From Clostridium sp. CAG:964 (lineage in GTDB: Bacteria > Bacillota > Clostridia > Oscillospirales > Acutalibacteraceae), in the NCBI GenBank assembly GCA_000435335.1, contig FR891305.1, positions 1 through 57,125 of the forward strand: a stretch of DNA of 57,125 nucleotides. Direction: 5' to 3'. The notes below the pieces were generated by a model. It made no database searches. It worked only from the letters and a program-made list of their open reading frames with translations, and had not been told where the DNA came from. The position numbers and the translations under genes are program-made. Position 1 is the first letter of the stretch. Each line of letters opens with the position of its first letter. Shown piece after piece: positions 18,101 through 25,848 of the stretch.

Positions 18101-18677
18101 AAATATTCTTGTATTTGATACAGAGGTTTATTCAAATACAGGCGGTCAGGCTTCAAAGGCTACACCTAGCGGTTCTATTGCACAGTTTGCTGCAGCAGGT
18201 AAGGCTACAAACAAAAAGGACCTTGCAGCTATTGCAATGACATACGGTAATGTATATGTAGCACAGGTTTCAATGGGTGCCGACTATAACCAGTGTATAA
18301 AGGCATTTGTTGAGGCAGAAAGCTATGACGGCCCGTCAATTATTATTTGTTATGCACCTTGTATCAACCACGGTATCAAGGGTGGTATGACAATAGCTCA
18401 AATCGAAGAGAAAAAGGCTGTACAGTCAGGCTATTGGAACATCTACCGTTACAACCCTCGTTTGATTGAGCAGGGCAAAAATCCGCTTATCGTAGATTCT
18501 AAGGCTCCTACAATGAGCTATCGTGACTTTATTATGGGCGAGGTTCGTTATAACGCACTTTCTCGTGCAAACCCTGAGAGAGCAGATCTTCTGTTTAACA
18601 GAGCTGAACAGCAGGCAGCTAAAAAGCTTGCTCACCTACAGTTCCTGGCTTCTCAGACATTTGAAGATAATAAGTAA
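15105..18677 (+). CDS. nifJ: Pyruvate:ferredoxin (flavodoxin) oxidoreductase
   Basis: 1190 residues, a full single-chain PFOR. It oxidises pyruvate and CoA to acetyl-CoA and CO2 and reduces ferredoxin, the central energy step of strict anaerobes. Domains in order: the N-terminal TPP-pyrimidine-binding half (MDGNNAAAHVAYAFTD, YPITPSS), a central gamma/CoA-binding domain, and two [4Fe-4S] ferredoxin motifs (Cys696-699-702-706 and Cys750-753-756-760). Then come the proximal cluster ligands from Cys821 and Cys824 (CAGCGE) and the TPP diphosphate site (GGDGWAYDIGFGG). AAGGAGG precedes the ATG by 8 bases. It is transcribed alone, between its own promoter and a 15-bp-stem terminator. Confidence 0.98.
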   Translation: MARKMKTMDGNNAAAHVAYAFTDVAAIYPITPSSVMADEVDKYATAGRKNLFGREVQVTEMQSEGGAAGAVHGSLSAGALTTTFTASQGLLLMIPNMYKMAGELLPSVIHVSARALTSHALSIFGDHSDIYACRQTGYAMLCSTNPQECMDLAAVAHLSAIKGRVPFMHFFDGFRTSHEIQKVAMWDYEDLADMLDWDAVDAYRRRSLNPEHPVTRGTAQNDDIFFQAREACNVYYDAVPEIVVEYMNKVNEKLGTDYKPFNYYGAPDAENVIVAMGSVNDCTEEVIDYLTAKGEKVGLLKVRLYRPFVADYMLSQLPETVKNITVLDRTKEPGSIGEPLYLDVLAAINGSKFTGVNVYTGRYGLSSKDTTPGDIIAVYRNMEADQPKRRFTIGIVDDVTNLSLPVVENPDTTPAGTSSCKFWGLGADGTVGANKNSIKIIGDHTDMYAQGYFAYDSKKSGGLTVSHLRFGDKPIKSTYYISKADFVACHNPSYVHKYDMVDDLKEGGSFLLNCPWSGEELEEKLPAKMKRIIAQKKINFYTIDGIKIGKEIGLGGRINTILQSAFFTIANIIPKDDAIKYMKDAATKSYSKKGQAIVDMNHAAIERGATDFVKVEVPASWADAEGELEKVVSTNGKPEVLEYVNTILHPVNAYKGNQLPVSAFKNHIDGTVPQGTAAYEKRGIAVDVPSWNSENCIQCNFCSYVCPHAAIRPVAMTANEAAAAPAATKKAPMMAMPGMTFTMTVSTLDCTGCGSCAQVCPGKKGNKALEMKPADGEMDQQEVFAYGLDLPVKPDVAAKFKETTVKGSQFKQPLLEFSGACAGCGETPYAKLATQLFGDRMFIANATGCSSIWGASAPATPYTVNKEGRGPAWHNSLFEDNAEFGYGMVLGQNAIRDRLADYVREISEKTSKEDVKSACEEYLSTITNSGENKIAAQALIEKLEEISGCDCEAGKLAKKTLADKDQLAKKSMWIFGGDGWAYDIGFGGLDHVIASGKDVNILVFDTEVYSNTGGQASKATPSGSIAQFAAAGKATNKKDLAAIAMTYGNVYVAQVSMGADYNQCIKAFVEAESYDGPSIIICYAPCINHGIKGGMTIAQIEEKKAVQSGYWNIYRYNPRLIEQGKNPLIVDSKAPTMSYRDFIMGEVRYNALSRANPERADLLFNRAEQQAAKKLAHLQFLASQTFEDNK

Positions 18678-18696
18678 ATCCTTATAAATTAACTAA

Positions 18697-18740
18697 CACA
18701 AGGCAGATACTCTCAAAAAGGTGTCTGCCTTGTGTCGTTT
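18697..18740 (+). terminator. Terminator of nifJ
   Basis: A 14-15-bp stem (ACACAAGGCAGATAC at 18697-18711 with 18722-18736) is followed by CGTTTT. Confidence 0.85.
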
Positions 18741-18955
18741 TAAAATGCGTGGAGCTTTGTCTAGGCTTGCAGGCTTTTTTACTTACCACGACTTTTATTA
18801 TAGAGCCTGCTTTTAATGCTTGCTTCCCTTGCCTATGCAATGTTCTATATGAATGACAAAAAAGAGGTGTCTTTGCTCGGATAAATCCAAAGGCTTTGTA
18901 ATTAACAGAATAAAAATCGGAAATCGATAAAATGAAAACCATATGATGTATATAT

Positions 18956-19013
18956 AAAAAAGGCTTTTTGAAAGGGAATGTTCCCAATCAAAAAGTCTTT
19001 TTCGTGGTGTATT
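18956..19013. terminator. Bidirectional terminator between convergent genes
   Basis: A long stem pairs AAAAAGGCTTTTTGA with TCAAAAAGTCTTTTT around an inner GGGAATGTTCCC palindrome, with T tails in both directions. Confidence 0.75.
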
Positions 19014-19019
19014 ATTTTG

Positions 19020-19754
19020 TTATATCAGTATTCCGCCGTTTACGCTCAGCACCTGACCTGTAATAAACGACGCCTTTTCATCTGCTAAAAAGACAACCGT
19101 ATTTGCTACATCCAGTGCAGTGCCCAGCCTGTTAAGAGGGGCTTCCTCTTTAAGCTCTCTTAGGGTGTCCTCCGAGAAGGAGGACATCATTTCGGTTTTT
19201 ATTACCCCGGGCGAAACGCAGTTTACCCTTATTCCGCTTAGACCTACTTCCTTTGCCAATGCCTTTGTTAAGCCTATTACTCCTGCCTTGGCAGCCGAGT
19301 AGTGAACCTCACAGCTTCCGCCGGTTTCTCCCCACATAGAGGCTATGTTAATTATACAGCCTGTGTGCGAATGTATCATTTTCGGAAGCACAGTGTTGCA
19401 GCAGTTGTACACACCGGTAAGGTTTGTGCTTATCATATTTGACCAAATTTCCGGTGTAATATCTGTAAACAGTATTTGCTGTGCTATGCCGGCATTGTTT
19501 ACAAGAACATCAATAAACCCAAACCTCTTGTATATGCTGTCTGCCATATTTTTTACTGCTGTATAGTTGCCTACATCTGCTTGGAATATTTCGGCACAGC
19601 CTCCAAGGTCTGCTATTTTCTGCCGCACCTTTTCTGCCTCTGCCTTGCTTTTGTTGTAGTTAATGGCAATATTAAAGCCGTTTTTTGCAAGCTGCAGGGC
19701 TATTTCTGCTCCTATACCCTTAGAAGCGCCTGTTACTAATGCTGTTTTTGACAT
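19020..19754 (-). CDS. SDR-family oxidoreductase (FabG-like)
   Basis: 244 residues with a classical short-chain dehydrogenase fold: the TGASKGIG cofactor loop (about residues 8-15), NNAG (about 87-90), and the catalytic Ser in NIASMWGE with YSAAK (Tyr and Lys). The end ITGQVLSVNGGILI is typical of 3-oxoacyl-ACP reductase-like members. It is not in a fatty-acid cluster, so the substrate is open. The cofactor loop and a following Asn-Tyr-Asn fit NADP(H). The start ATG lies 1 base after the stop of the flavin-reductase-like gene, whose last codons provide the ribosome binding site AAAGGA; the pair is translationally linked. Confidence 0.9.
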   Translation of the reverse strand: MSKTALVTGASKGIGAEIALQLAKNGFNIAINYNKSKAEAEKVRQKIADLGGCAEIFQADVGNYTAVKNMADSIYKRFGFIDVLVNNAGIAQQILFTDITPEIWSNMISTNLTGVYNCCNTVLPKMIHSHTGCIINIASMWGETGGSCEVHYSAAKAGVIGLTKALAKEVGLSGIRVNCVSPGVIKTEMMSSFSEDTLRELKEEAPLNRLGTALDVANTVVFLADEKASFITGQVLSVNGGILI

Positions 19755-19755
19755 A

Positions 19756-20268
19756 TTATTCCTTTACAAGAACCTTTACAATTTCATTTATATACATCTT
19801 GTGCCAGTCACTGCCCTCGGCGTTGTAGTTGGACTTTAGCGACATTTCCGTTAGGCTATCCTCTGAAAGGAACTGACCGTAAAGCTTTTTGCAAACCAGC
19901 ACAAGCTTAGACTCTGCAAAGTACGGCACACCGTCAGTATGCTCAACAGTCAGGTTTGTTTCCGACACCTTGTCAATATCTCTGCCGCTTTTTGTGCCGC
20001 AAAGCTTTAGCACGCTGCGGTAGCTTTCAGGTAGGAAGCAAAGTGAGAACATATCTTCGCTTTCAAGCATACCAAAGGTGTAACGCTGTGGTCTTATAAA
20101 GGTAAAGGCAACAGGCTTATTCCACATAATGCCCACACCGCCCCAGCTGGCAGTCATCATATTGCACTTGCCCTCATGTTCTGCTGTTACAAGCATCCAG
20201 TCATTGCCTATCAGCTTAAACGGGTTTTCTGTAATTTCTATGGGTTTAATTTCCTTAAAGCTGCTCAT
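19756..20268 (-). CDS. Flavin reductase-like (FMN-binding split barrel) protein
   Basis: 170 residues, a flavin-reductase-like or flavoredoxin-type split-barrel domain. Typical blocks are NMMTASWGGVGIMWNKPVAF (about residues 36-55), FIRPQRYTFGMLE, and FSLCFLPE followed by SGRDIDK. Such proteins bind FMN and pass electrons between NAD(P)H or ferredoxin-type donors and acceptors; the acceptor is unknown here. AAGGAG precedes the ATG by 7 bases. It is the first gene of a two-gene minus-strand unit with the SDR gene, suggesting linked redox steps. Confidence 0.88.
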   Translation of the reverse strand: MSSFKEIKPIEITENPFKLIGNDWMLVTAEHEGKCNMMTASWGGVGIMWNKPVAFTFIRPQRYTFGMLESEDMFSLCFLPESYRSVLKLCGTKSGRDIDKVSETNLTVEHTDGVPYFAESKLVLVCKKLYGQFLSEDSLTEMSLKSNYNAEGSDWHKMYINEIVKVLVKE

Positions 20269-20368
20269 AGTAAAATCTCCTTTTTAGAAATGTGTATTAT
20301 AAAATATGTTAGTAGCTGCTGAAATTATTATAGCATTACTTAAATCAATATACAATACCTTGCGTATA

Positions 20369-20386
20369 TATGAATAAAAATGCATA
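20369..20386. promoter_or_regulatory. Putative ARG box 1 (ArgR/AhrC operator)
   Basis: TATGAATAAAAATGCATA is an 18-bp near-palindrome that fits the Bacillus-type ARG box (ATGAATWWWWATKCA). It lies about 180 bases upstream of the argG promoter. Distant paired boxes are usual for hexameric ArgR. Confidence 0.6.
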
Positions 20387-20523
20387 AAAATTTGAATAAT
20401 GTATACTCATAAACAGCTTGAAGTACAGCTGTTGTCAAAAAATATGTTGAAAATGTGGAAAATCTAGAGATAAGTTTTTGAAGATGTTAAATTAAAATAT
20501 ATATTGCTACAAAAAATCAAGGG

Positions 20524-20541
20524 CTTGAATAAATATACAAA
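20524..20541. promoter_or_regulatory. Putative ARG box 2 next to the argG -35 element
   Basis: CTTGAATAAATATACAAA resembles the ARG box with two or three mismatches and ends 6 bases before the -35 hexamer. Bound ArgR would block polymerase there. Confidence 0.5.
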
Positions 20542-20547
20542 TATTTC

Positions 20548-20575
20548 TTGATTTTTTGCATAGCGTGAGTATAAT
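20548..20575 (+). promoter_or_regulatory. Promoter of the argGHCB-GNAT-argDF operon
   Basis: TTGATT (20548-20553), a 16-base spacer, and TATAAT (20570-20575). It is about 60 bases before the argG start. Confidence 0.6.
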
Positions 20576-20632
20576 ATAACTTGTAATCAATAAATAAAAG
20601 CATTTTATTTAAATATACGGGAGGTCATTATC

Positions 20633-21862
20633 ATGGCAAAGAAAAAGAAAGATGTTAAAAAGGTTGTACTGGCTTATTCGGGCGGTCTTGACACATCAAT
20701 TATTATTCCTTGGCTAAAGGAAAATTATAATAATTGCGAGGTTATTGCTGTTTCCGGCGATGTTGGTCAGGGTACAGAGCTTGACGGTCTTGAGGAAAAG
20801 GCTATTGCAACAGGTGCTTCAAAGCTGTATATTGAAGACCTTAACAAGGAGTTTGTAGAGGACTACATATTCCCTACAATCAAAGCAGGTGCTGTTTACG
20901 AGGGTAAGTATCTGTTGGGTACATCTTTTGCAAGACCTATTATCGCTAAAAGACTTGTAGAAATTGCTAAGGCAGAGGGTGCTGACGCTATTTGCCACGG
21001 CTGTACGGGTAAGGGTAACGACCAGGTTCGTTTTGAGCTTGCTATTAAAGCTTATGCACCGGATATGACAATTATTGCACCGTGGAGAACATGGGAGTTT
21101 AAGTCAAGAGAAGAGGAAATTGCTTATGCCGAGGCTAAGAAGATTCCTCTAAAGATTAACAGAGAAACAAACTACTCAAAGGATAAGAACCTGTGGCACT
21201 TGTCACATGAGGGACTGGACCTTGAAAATCCGGCTAACGAGCCAATGTATAATAAAGAGGGCTTTTTGGAGCTTGGCGTTTCACCTGAGCAGGCACCTGA
21301 CAAGCCAACATATGTAACAATTTCATTTGAAAAGGGTATTCCGACAGCTATTGACGGCGAAAAGATGGACGGCGTTTCAATTATTAAAAAGCTGAACAAG
21401 CTTGGCGGCGAAAACGGCATTGGTATAACCGACATTGTTGAGAACAGACTTGTTGGTATGAAGGCAAGGGGCGTATACGAAACACCGGGCGGTACAATTC
21501 TATATACAGCTCACGCAAAGCTTGAGGAAATTTGCCTTGACAGAGATACACAGCATTACAAAGAGATTGTTGCCAACCGTTTTGCAGAGCTTGTATACTA
21601 CGGTCAGTGGTACACACCATTAAGAGAGGCTATCTCAGCATTTGTTGACAGCACACAGCAGACAGTAACAGGCGATGTTAAGCTAAAGCTGTACAAGGGC
21701 AACATTATTGATGCAGGCGTTACTTCACCATACTCACTGTATGACGAGGAGATCGCTACATTTGATGAGGACGAGGTTTACGACCAGAACGATTCTGAGG
21801 GCTTCATTAATCTGTTTGGCCTGCCGATAGAGGTAAGAGCAAAAAAAGGCTTGATTAAGTGA
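20633..21862 (+). CDS. argG: Argininosuccinate synthase
   Basis: 409 residues. It joins citrulline and aspartate with ATP to form argininosuccinate in the cytoplasm. The ATP-pyrophosphatase P-loop AYSGGLDTS is at residues 14-22, with further family blocks GCTGKGNDQVRFE and EGLDLENPANEP. The Lys-rich N-terminus (MAKKKKDVKK) is a short extension. GGGAGG lies about 9 bases before the ATG. It is the first gene of the arginine operon and is separated from argH by a GC-rich hairpin without a T tail (21905-21932). Confidence 0.97.
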   Translation: MAKKKKDVKKVVLAYSGGLDTSIIIPWLKENYNNCEVIAVSGDVGQGTELDGLEEKAIATGASKLYIEDLNKEFVEDYIFPTIKAGAVYEGKYLLGTSFARPIIAKRLVEIAKAEGADAICHGCTGKGNDQVRFELAIKAYAPDMTIIAPWRTWEFKSREEEIAYAEAKKIPLKINRETNYSKDKNLWHLSHEGLDLENPANEPMYNKEGFLELGVSPEQAPDKPTYVTISFEKGIPTAIDGEKMDGVSIIKKLNKLGGENGIGITDIVENRLVGMKARGVYETPGGTILYTAHAKLEEICLDRDTQHYKEIVANRFAELVYYGQWYTPLREAISAFVDSTQQTVTGDVKLKLYKGNIIDAGVTSPYSLYDEEIATFDEDEVYDQNDSEGFINLFGLPIEVRAKKGLIK

Positions 21863-21904
21863 TTTTGTTTGATTAGGCACTATTAAATAGCAATTAATAC
21901 TAAA

Positions 21905-21932
21905 GGGACGGGTGCTTTTTGCCGCTCGTCCC
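21905..21932 (+). promoter_or_regulatory. Hairpin between argG and argH
   Basis: A 10-bp stem with two G-T pairs (GGGACGGGTG with CGCTCGTCCC) lies 26 bases before the argH start. With no T tail it is more likely an mRNA-stabilising or processing element than a full terminator. Confidence 0.45.
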
Positions 21933-21958
21933 ATATACTAATTTATGAGGTGAAACAA

Positions 21959-23323
21959 ATGAAGCTGTGGACAGGCAGATTTCAAAAGGAACTAAGCAAA
22001 ACAACAAACGATTTTAACTCATCTATATCCTTTGACAGCAGAATGTATAAGGAGGATATTACAGGCAGTATTGCACACGCAACTATGCTTGGACAGTGCG
22101 GCATTATAGAAAAAGAGCAGGCAGAGATTATCTGCAAGGGCTTGCAGGAAATTTTGACCGACATAGAAAGCGGTAAGCTAAGCATTGATATGGAGGCAGA
22201 GGACATTCACACCTTTATTGAGGGTGAATTAACAAAAAGACTGGGTGACAACGGTAAAAGACTGCACACAGCCAGAAGCCGTAACGACCAGGTTGCACTT
22301 GATGTAAGACTGTACCTGCGAAATCAGATAGATGAATTAAAATCTCTTGTTAAGGGCTTAATAGAGGTTATTTGCAGCAAGGCAGAGGAGTATGCCGAAA
22401 CCGTTATGCCGGGCTATACACACCTGCAAAGAGCACAGCCTATAACCTTTGGCCACCACCTTATGGCTTATGCCGAAATGCTTTTGCGTGACCTGTCCAG
22501 ACTTGAGGATACACAAAAAAGAATGAATGTAAACCCTCTTGGCAGCTGTGCATTGGCGTGCACAACATACCCTATAGACAGAAGCATTACAACAAGGCTT
22601 TTAGGCTTTGACAGTATGACAAGAAACAGCCTTGACGGTGTGTCAGACCGTGATTTTTGTTTAGAGCTTGCTTCGGCACTGTCTATTATTATGGTTCACC
22701 TTTCAAGATTTTCAGAAGAAATTATTATGTGGTGCTCATGGGAATTTAAGTTTATTGAGCTTGACGACGCTTTTTCAACCGGCTCATCAATTATGCCGCA
22801 AAAGAAAAATCCTGACATTGCAGAGCTTGTTCGTGGTAAATCCGGCAGAGTTTTCGGCGACTTGCAGGGCTTGCTTACAGCAATGAAGGGTATAGCTCTT
22901 GCATACAATAAGGATATGCAGGAGGATAAGGAGGCTGTGTTTGACGCTGTTGACACTGTTAAAATGTGTATTACTGCCTTTACGCCTATGCTTGATACAA
23001 TGACGGTTATTCCGCAAAATATGCGTAAGGCTGCCGCAGGCGGATTTATAAACGCTACCGACTGTGCAGACTATTTGGTTAAAAAGGGACTTCCTTTCAG
23101 AGATGCATACAAGGCAACAGGCTCATTGGTTGCACTGTGCATAGAAAAGGGCGAAACCCTTGAAACCCTGCCTATAGAGGAATACAAGGCAATTTGCGAC
23201 ACCTTTGACGAGGGCGTTTACGAGGCTATCTCGCTTGAAAAGTGCGTAAAGGAAAGAAGCCCGTACGGCGGCCCGGCAAATGTACTTAACGCCGTTAAAG
23301 AGGTTAGAGAGCTTATTAAATAA
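21959..23323 (+). CDS. argH: Argininosuccinate lyase
   Basis: 454 residues from this ATG. It splits argininosuccinate into arginine and fumarate, the last step of arginine synthesis, and belongs to the fumarase/aspartase superfamily. The signature loop GSSIMPQKKNPD, with the catalytic Ser, lies near residue 280. HTARSRNDQVALD and the conserved His in GYTHLQRAQP are also present. I chose ATG 21959 because GAGGTG is 7 bases upstream; the GTG at 21950 lies inside that ribosome binding site. It is second in the arginine operon. Confidence 0.97.
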   Translation: MKLWTGRFQKELSKTTNDFNSSISFDSRMYKEDITGSIAHATMLGQCGIIEKEQAEIICKGLQEILTDIESGKLSIDMEAEDIHTFIEGELTKRLGDNGKRLHTARSRNDQVALDVRLYLRNQIDELKSLVKGLIEVICSKAEEYAETVMPGYTHLQRAQPITFGHHLMAYAEMLLRDLSRLEDTQKRMNVNPLGSCALACTTYPIDRSITTRLLGFDSMTRNSLDGVSDRDFCLELASALSIIMVHLSRFSEEIIMWCSWEFKFIELDDAFSTGSSIMPQKKNPDIAELVRGKSGRVFGDLQGLLTAMKGIALAYNKDMQEDKEAVFDAVDTVKMCITAFTPMLDTMTVIPQNMRKAAAGGFINATDCADYLVKKGLPFRDAYKATGSLVALCIEKGETLETLPIEEYKAICDTFDEGVYEAISLEKCVKERSPYGGPANVLNAVKEVRELIK

Positions 23324-23405
23324 TTTTCAGAGTAAAATTATAATTACCCATACGGTTTTGAAAATAGATTTTTAGAAATAAATTAAAAATTAAGAGGATG
23401 ATAAA

Positions 23406-24440
23406 ATGATTAAGGTAGGAATTATAGGAGCTACCGGCTACGCAGGTGCAGAGCTTGTAAGACTGCTTATGAGTCACCCGCAGGCACAGCTTACGGCAAT
23501 AAGCTCAGTCAGCTTTGAGGGTAAGGCTATTAGTCAGGTGTACCCGTCTTATTACAGCCTAAACGATATGGTTTGCGAGAATGCAGACCGGGTTGTTGAC
23601 AAATGTCAGGTTATATTTGCAGCGCTTCCACACGGACTTTCACAGGAGCTTGCTAAGGTGTGCTTTGATAAGGATAAGATTTTTATTGACCTGGGTGCAG
23701 ACTTCAGACTTGAAAACGAAGACGACTACAAGGAATGGTACGGCGGTGAATATACCGACAAGGAGCTTCATAAAAACTCCGTTTATGCACTGCCTGAATT
23801 TTTCAGAGATAATATAAAGGGCAAGAAAACTATTGCCAACCCGGGCTGCTACACAACAGGCGTACCTCTTGCCATTGGCCCTGCCGTAGCTAAAGGCTTA
23901 GTGGAAACAAAGGGCATTATAGCCGACTGCAAAAGCGGTGCTACAGGTGCCGGCAGAGGCTTGTCCCAAAACACTCACTTTACAGACCTTAACGAGAGCT
24001 TCCACCCTTACAAGGTTGCTTGTCACCGTCATACTCCTGAAATTGAGCAAACACTTTCACACCTGGCAAACAAGCCGGTGAAGATTACATTTGTTCCTCA
24101 TTTGCTGCCGGTAAACAGGGGTATTCTTTCAACTGTTTATGCACCGCTGAAGGAGGGCGTAACAGAGGAGCAGGTAAGACAGGCTTACGAGGAGTTTTAT
24201 AACGATGAATACTTTGTAAGACTTTTGCCAAAGGGACAGGTTGCAGATATTCACAACATTAAGTATTCAAACTTTGGCGATGTTTCATTGCATATGGACA
24301 ATCGCACAGGCACATTGGTGGCTGTTTCGGCTATTGACAATATGGTTAAGGGTGCGGCCGGACAGGCAATTCAAAATATGAATATTGTATGCGGTCTTGA
24401 CGAAAAAACAGGACTTGAAATTATACCGCCTGCTTTCTAA
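23406..24440 (+). CDS. argC: N-acetyl-gamma-glutamyl-phosphate reductase
   Basis: 344 residues, the long (type 1) form. It reduces N-acetylglutamyl phosphate to the semialdehyde with NADPH, the third step of ornithine synthesis. The Rossmann motif GATGYAG is at residues 9-15 and the catalytic Cys148 is in NPGCYTTG. The C-terminal dimerisation blocks look complete. AGAGGATG lies just before the ATG. It sits 82 bases after argH and 44 before argB. Confidence 0.97.
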   Translation: MIKVGIIGATGYAGAELVRLLMSHPQAQLTAISSVSFEGKAISQVYPSYYSLNDMVCENADRVVDKCQVIFAALPHGLSQELAKVCFDKDKIFIDLGADFRLENEDDYKEWYGGEYTDKELHKNSVYALPEFFRDNIKGKKTIANPGCYTTGVPLAIGPAVAKGLVETKGIIADCKSGATGAGRGLSQNTHFTDLNESFHPYKVACHRHTPEIEQTLSHLANKPVKITFVPHLLPVNRGILSTVYAPLKEGVTEEQVRQAYEEFYNDEYFVRLLPKGQVADIHNIKYSNFGDVSLHMDNRTGTLVAVSAIDNMVKGAAGQAIQNMNIVCGLDEKTGLEIIPPAF

Positions 24441-24484
24441 AGCCTAAAACAGTATATTTTAATTTACACAGCGAGGAATAAAAA

Positions 24485-25342
24485 ATGGATATTTCTAACG
24501 AAAAAAGAGCAAATGTGCTTATACAGGCACTGCCGTATATTCAGAAGTACGCAGGACAAACCATTGTTGTTAAATACGGCGGAAACGCTATGATAAGCCC
24601 CGAGCTTAAAAGTGCTGTTATGAGCGATATAGTCCTAATGCACTTGGTAGGCGTAAATGTTGTGCTTGTTCACGGCGGCGGCCCTGAAATAAGCCAAATG
24701 CTGAAAAAAACAGGCAAGGAAAGCAAGTTTATAAACGGTATGCGTGTAACAGACGCAGAAACAATGGAAATTGTTGAAATGGTGCTTGCCGGCAAGGTGA
24801 ACAAAAGCCTTGTACAGTGCCTAAACGACCACAGCGGCAAGGCTGTAGGCTTGTGCGGACTTGACGGAAAAATGCTTATGGCAGACAAGCTTATTACAGC
24901 TGATGACTTGGGCTTTGTAGGCGAAATACGAGAGGTAAACACACAGGTTATTAATGACGCCGTAAGCAACGGCTATGTTCCTATTATCTCCACTGTTGCA
25001 GGCGGATACGACGGCAATGTTTACAACATTAACGCAGACATTGCAGCTGCGCAAATAGCCGCAAAGCTGGGTGCGTGCAAGCTTATTTTAATGACAGATA
25101 TTCGTGGCTTGCTTAGAGATAAGGACGATGAGAATACTTTAATTCCTGTTGTGAATGTAAGCGAGGTTCCTATGCTGAAAAAAGAGGGCATTATAAGCGG
25201 CGGTATGATACCTAAAATTGACTGCTGTGTAGAGGCAGTAAGACAGGGCGTTAAGCGTGCCCACATTATAGACGGCAGAATAGAGCATTCAATTCTTATT
25301 GAAATGTTCTCTGACGAGGGTATCGGTACAATGTTTTATTAA
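24485..25342 (+). CDS. argB: N-acetylglutamate kinase
   Basis: 285 residues, amino-acid kinase fold. It phosphorylates N-acetylglutamate, the second step of the acetylated ornithine pathway. The phosphate-binding motifs KYGGNAM (Lys30) and HGGGPEI (63-69) are intact, as is the late SGGMIPKI block. The N-terminal helix before residue 25 (VLIQALPYIQKY) resembles that of arginine-sensitive hexameric kinases, so feedback inhibition by arginine is plausible. A GNAT gene follows 60 bases later. Confidence 0.97.
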   Translation: MDISNEKRANVLIQALPYIQKYAGQTIVVKYGGNAMISPELKSAVMSDIVLMHLVGVNVVLVHGGGPEISQMLKKTGKESKFINGMRVTDAETMEIVEMVLAGKVNKSLVQCLNDHSGKAVGLCGLDGKMLMADKLITADDLGFVGEIREVNTQVINDAVSNGYVPIISTVAGGYDGNVYNINADIAAAQIAAKLGACKLILMTDIRGLLRDKDDENTLIPVVNVSEVPMLKKEGIISGGMIPKIDCCVEAVRQGVKRAHIIDGRIEHSILIEMFSDEGIGTMFY

Positions 25343-25402
25343 TGGACTGCTTTTCTATTGGGGCAGGTTTGCATTATATTTTAAAATTATATGGGGTGGA
25401 TT

Positions 25403-25825
25403 ATGTCGGTACAAATTAAAGAAATGACTATAGACTGCTACGATGAAATATTTGCTATGTGGCAAATTACCTCTAAAAGAGCTTTGTCAGAGGCCGACCA
25501 AAGAGAAGAAATTGAGTATTACCTTAACAGGAATAAGGGCCTTAGCCAAATAGCTGTAGCAGACGGTAAAATAGTAGGAACTGTACTGGCAGGTCACGAC
25601 GGCAGGCGTGGCTTTATACACCATATGGCAGTTATGCCGCAATACAGAAGAAAGGGCATAGCAAAAGCTATGGCTACAATGGCTATAGAGAAGCTGGCAC
25701 AGCAGGGAATACATAAAACCCATATTTTTACCTATCAGGACAATTCCTGCGGTCAGAGCTTTTGGAGCAGTATTGGCTTTGAAAAGCGTGACGATATTTT
25801 TGTTTACTCCTACGAGAAAAAATAA
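25403..25825 (+). CDS. GNAT-family N-acetyltransferase within the arginine operon
   Basis: 140 residues, a single GNAT domain. The acetyl-CoA-binding motif is RRKGIA (82-87), preceded by the strand GFIHHMAVMP (70-79); the C-terminal GQSFWSSIGFEKRDD is typical. It resembles generic YpeA-like acetyltransferases, including the AGHDGRRG turn. I chose ATG 25403 because GGGGTGG lies just upstream; the ATG at 25391 overlaps that site. Its position between argB and argD, with no argJ or argA in the cluster, makes N-acetylglutamate synthesis an attractive role: the pathway needs an enzyme that acetylates glutamate, and short GNAT-only synthases are known in other phyla. That is inference. Another small-molecule or protein substrate is possible. 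Confidence 0.85.
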   Translation: MSVQIKEMTIDCYDEIFAMWQITSKRALSEADQREEIEYYLNRNKGLSQIAVADGKIVGTVLAGHDGRRGFIHHMAVMPQYRRKGIAKAMATMAIEKLAQQGIHKTHIFTYQDNSCGQSFWSSIGFEKRDDIFVYSYEKK

Positions 25826-25848
25826 TTTAAGTATAAGGAAGAAGTATT

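Larger units (their letters stand above)
18678..19019. other. Convergent intergenic region between nifJ and SDR gene
   Basis: It holds the nifJ terminator at the left and a large bidirectional hairpin at the right (18956-19013). The open minus-strand frame across 18682-18987 lacks a recognisable family, runs into both terminators and has no good ribosome binding site, so I did not call it a gene. Confidence 0.6.
20269..20632. other. Regulatory region upstream of the arginine operon
   Basis: A 364-base AT-rich divergent region. It carries a promoter (20548-20575), two ArgR/AhrC box-like palindromes (20369-20386 and 20524-20541), and an inverted repeat AAAAAATCAAG...CTTGATTTTTTG (about 20512-20558) that surrounds the second box. 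No ORF was recognised. Confidence 0.65.

Noticed and set aside
18682..18987. Open minus-strand frame of 101 codons between nifJ and the SDR gene
   Set aside because: It overlaps the nifJ terminator and reaches the bidirectional hairpin, has no good ribosome binding site and matches no family I know.
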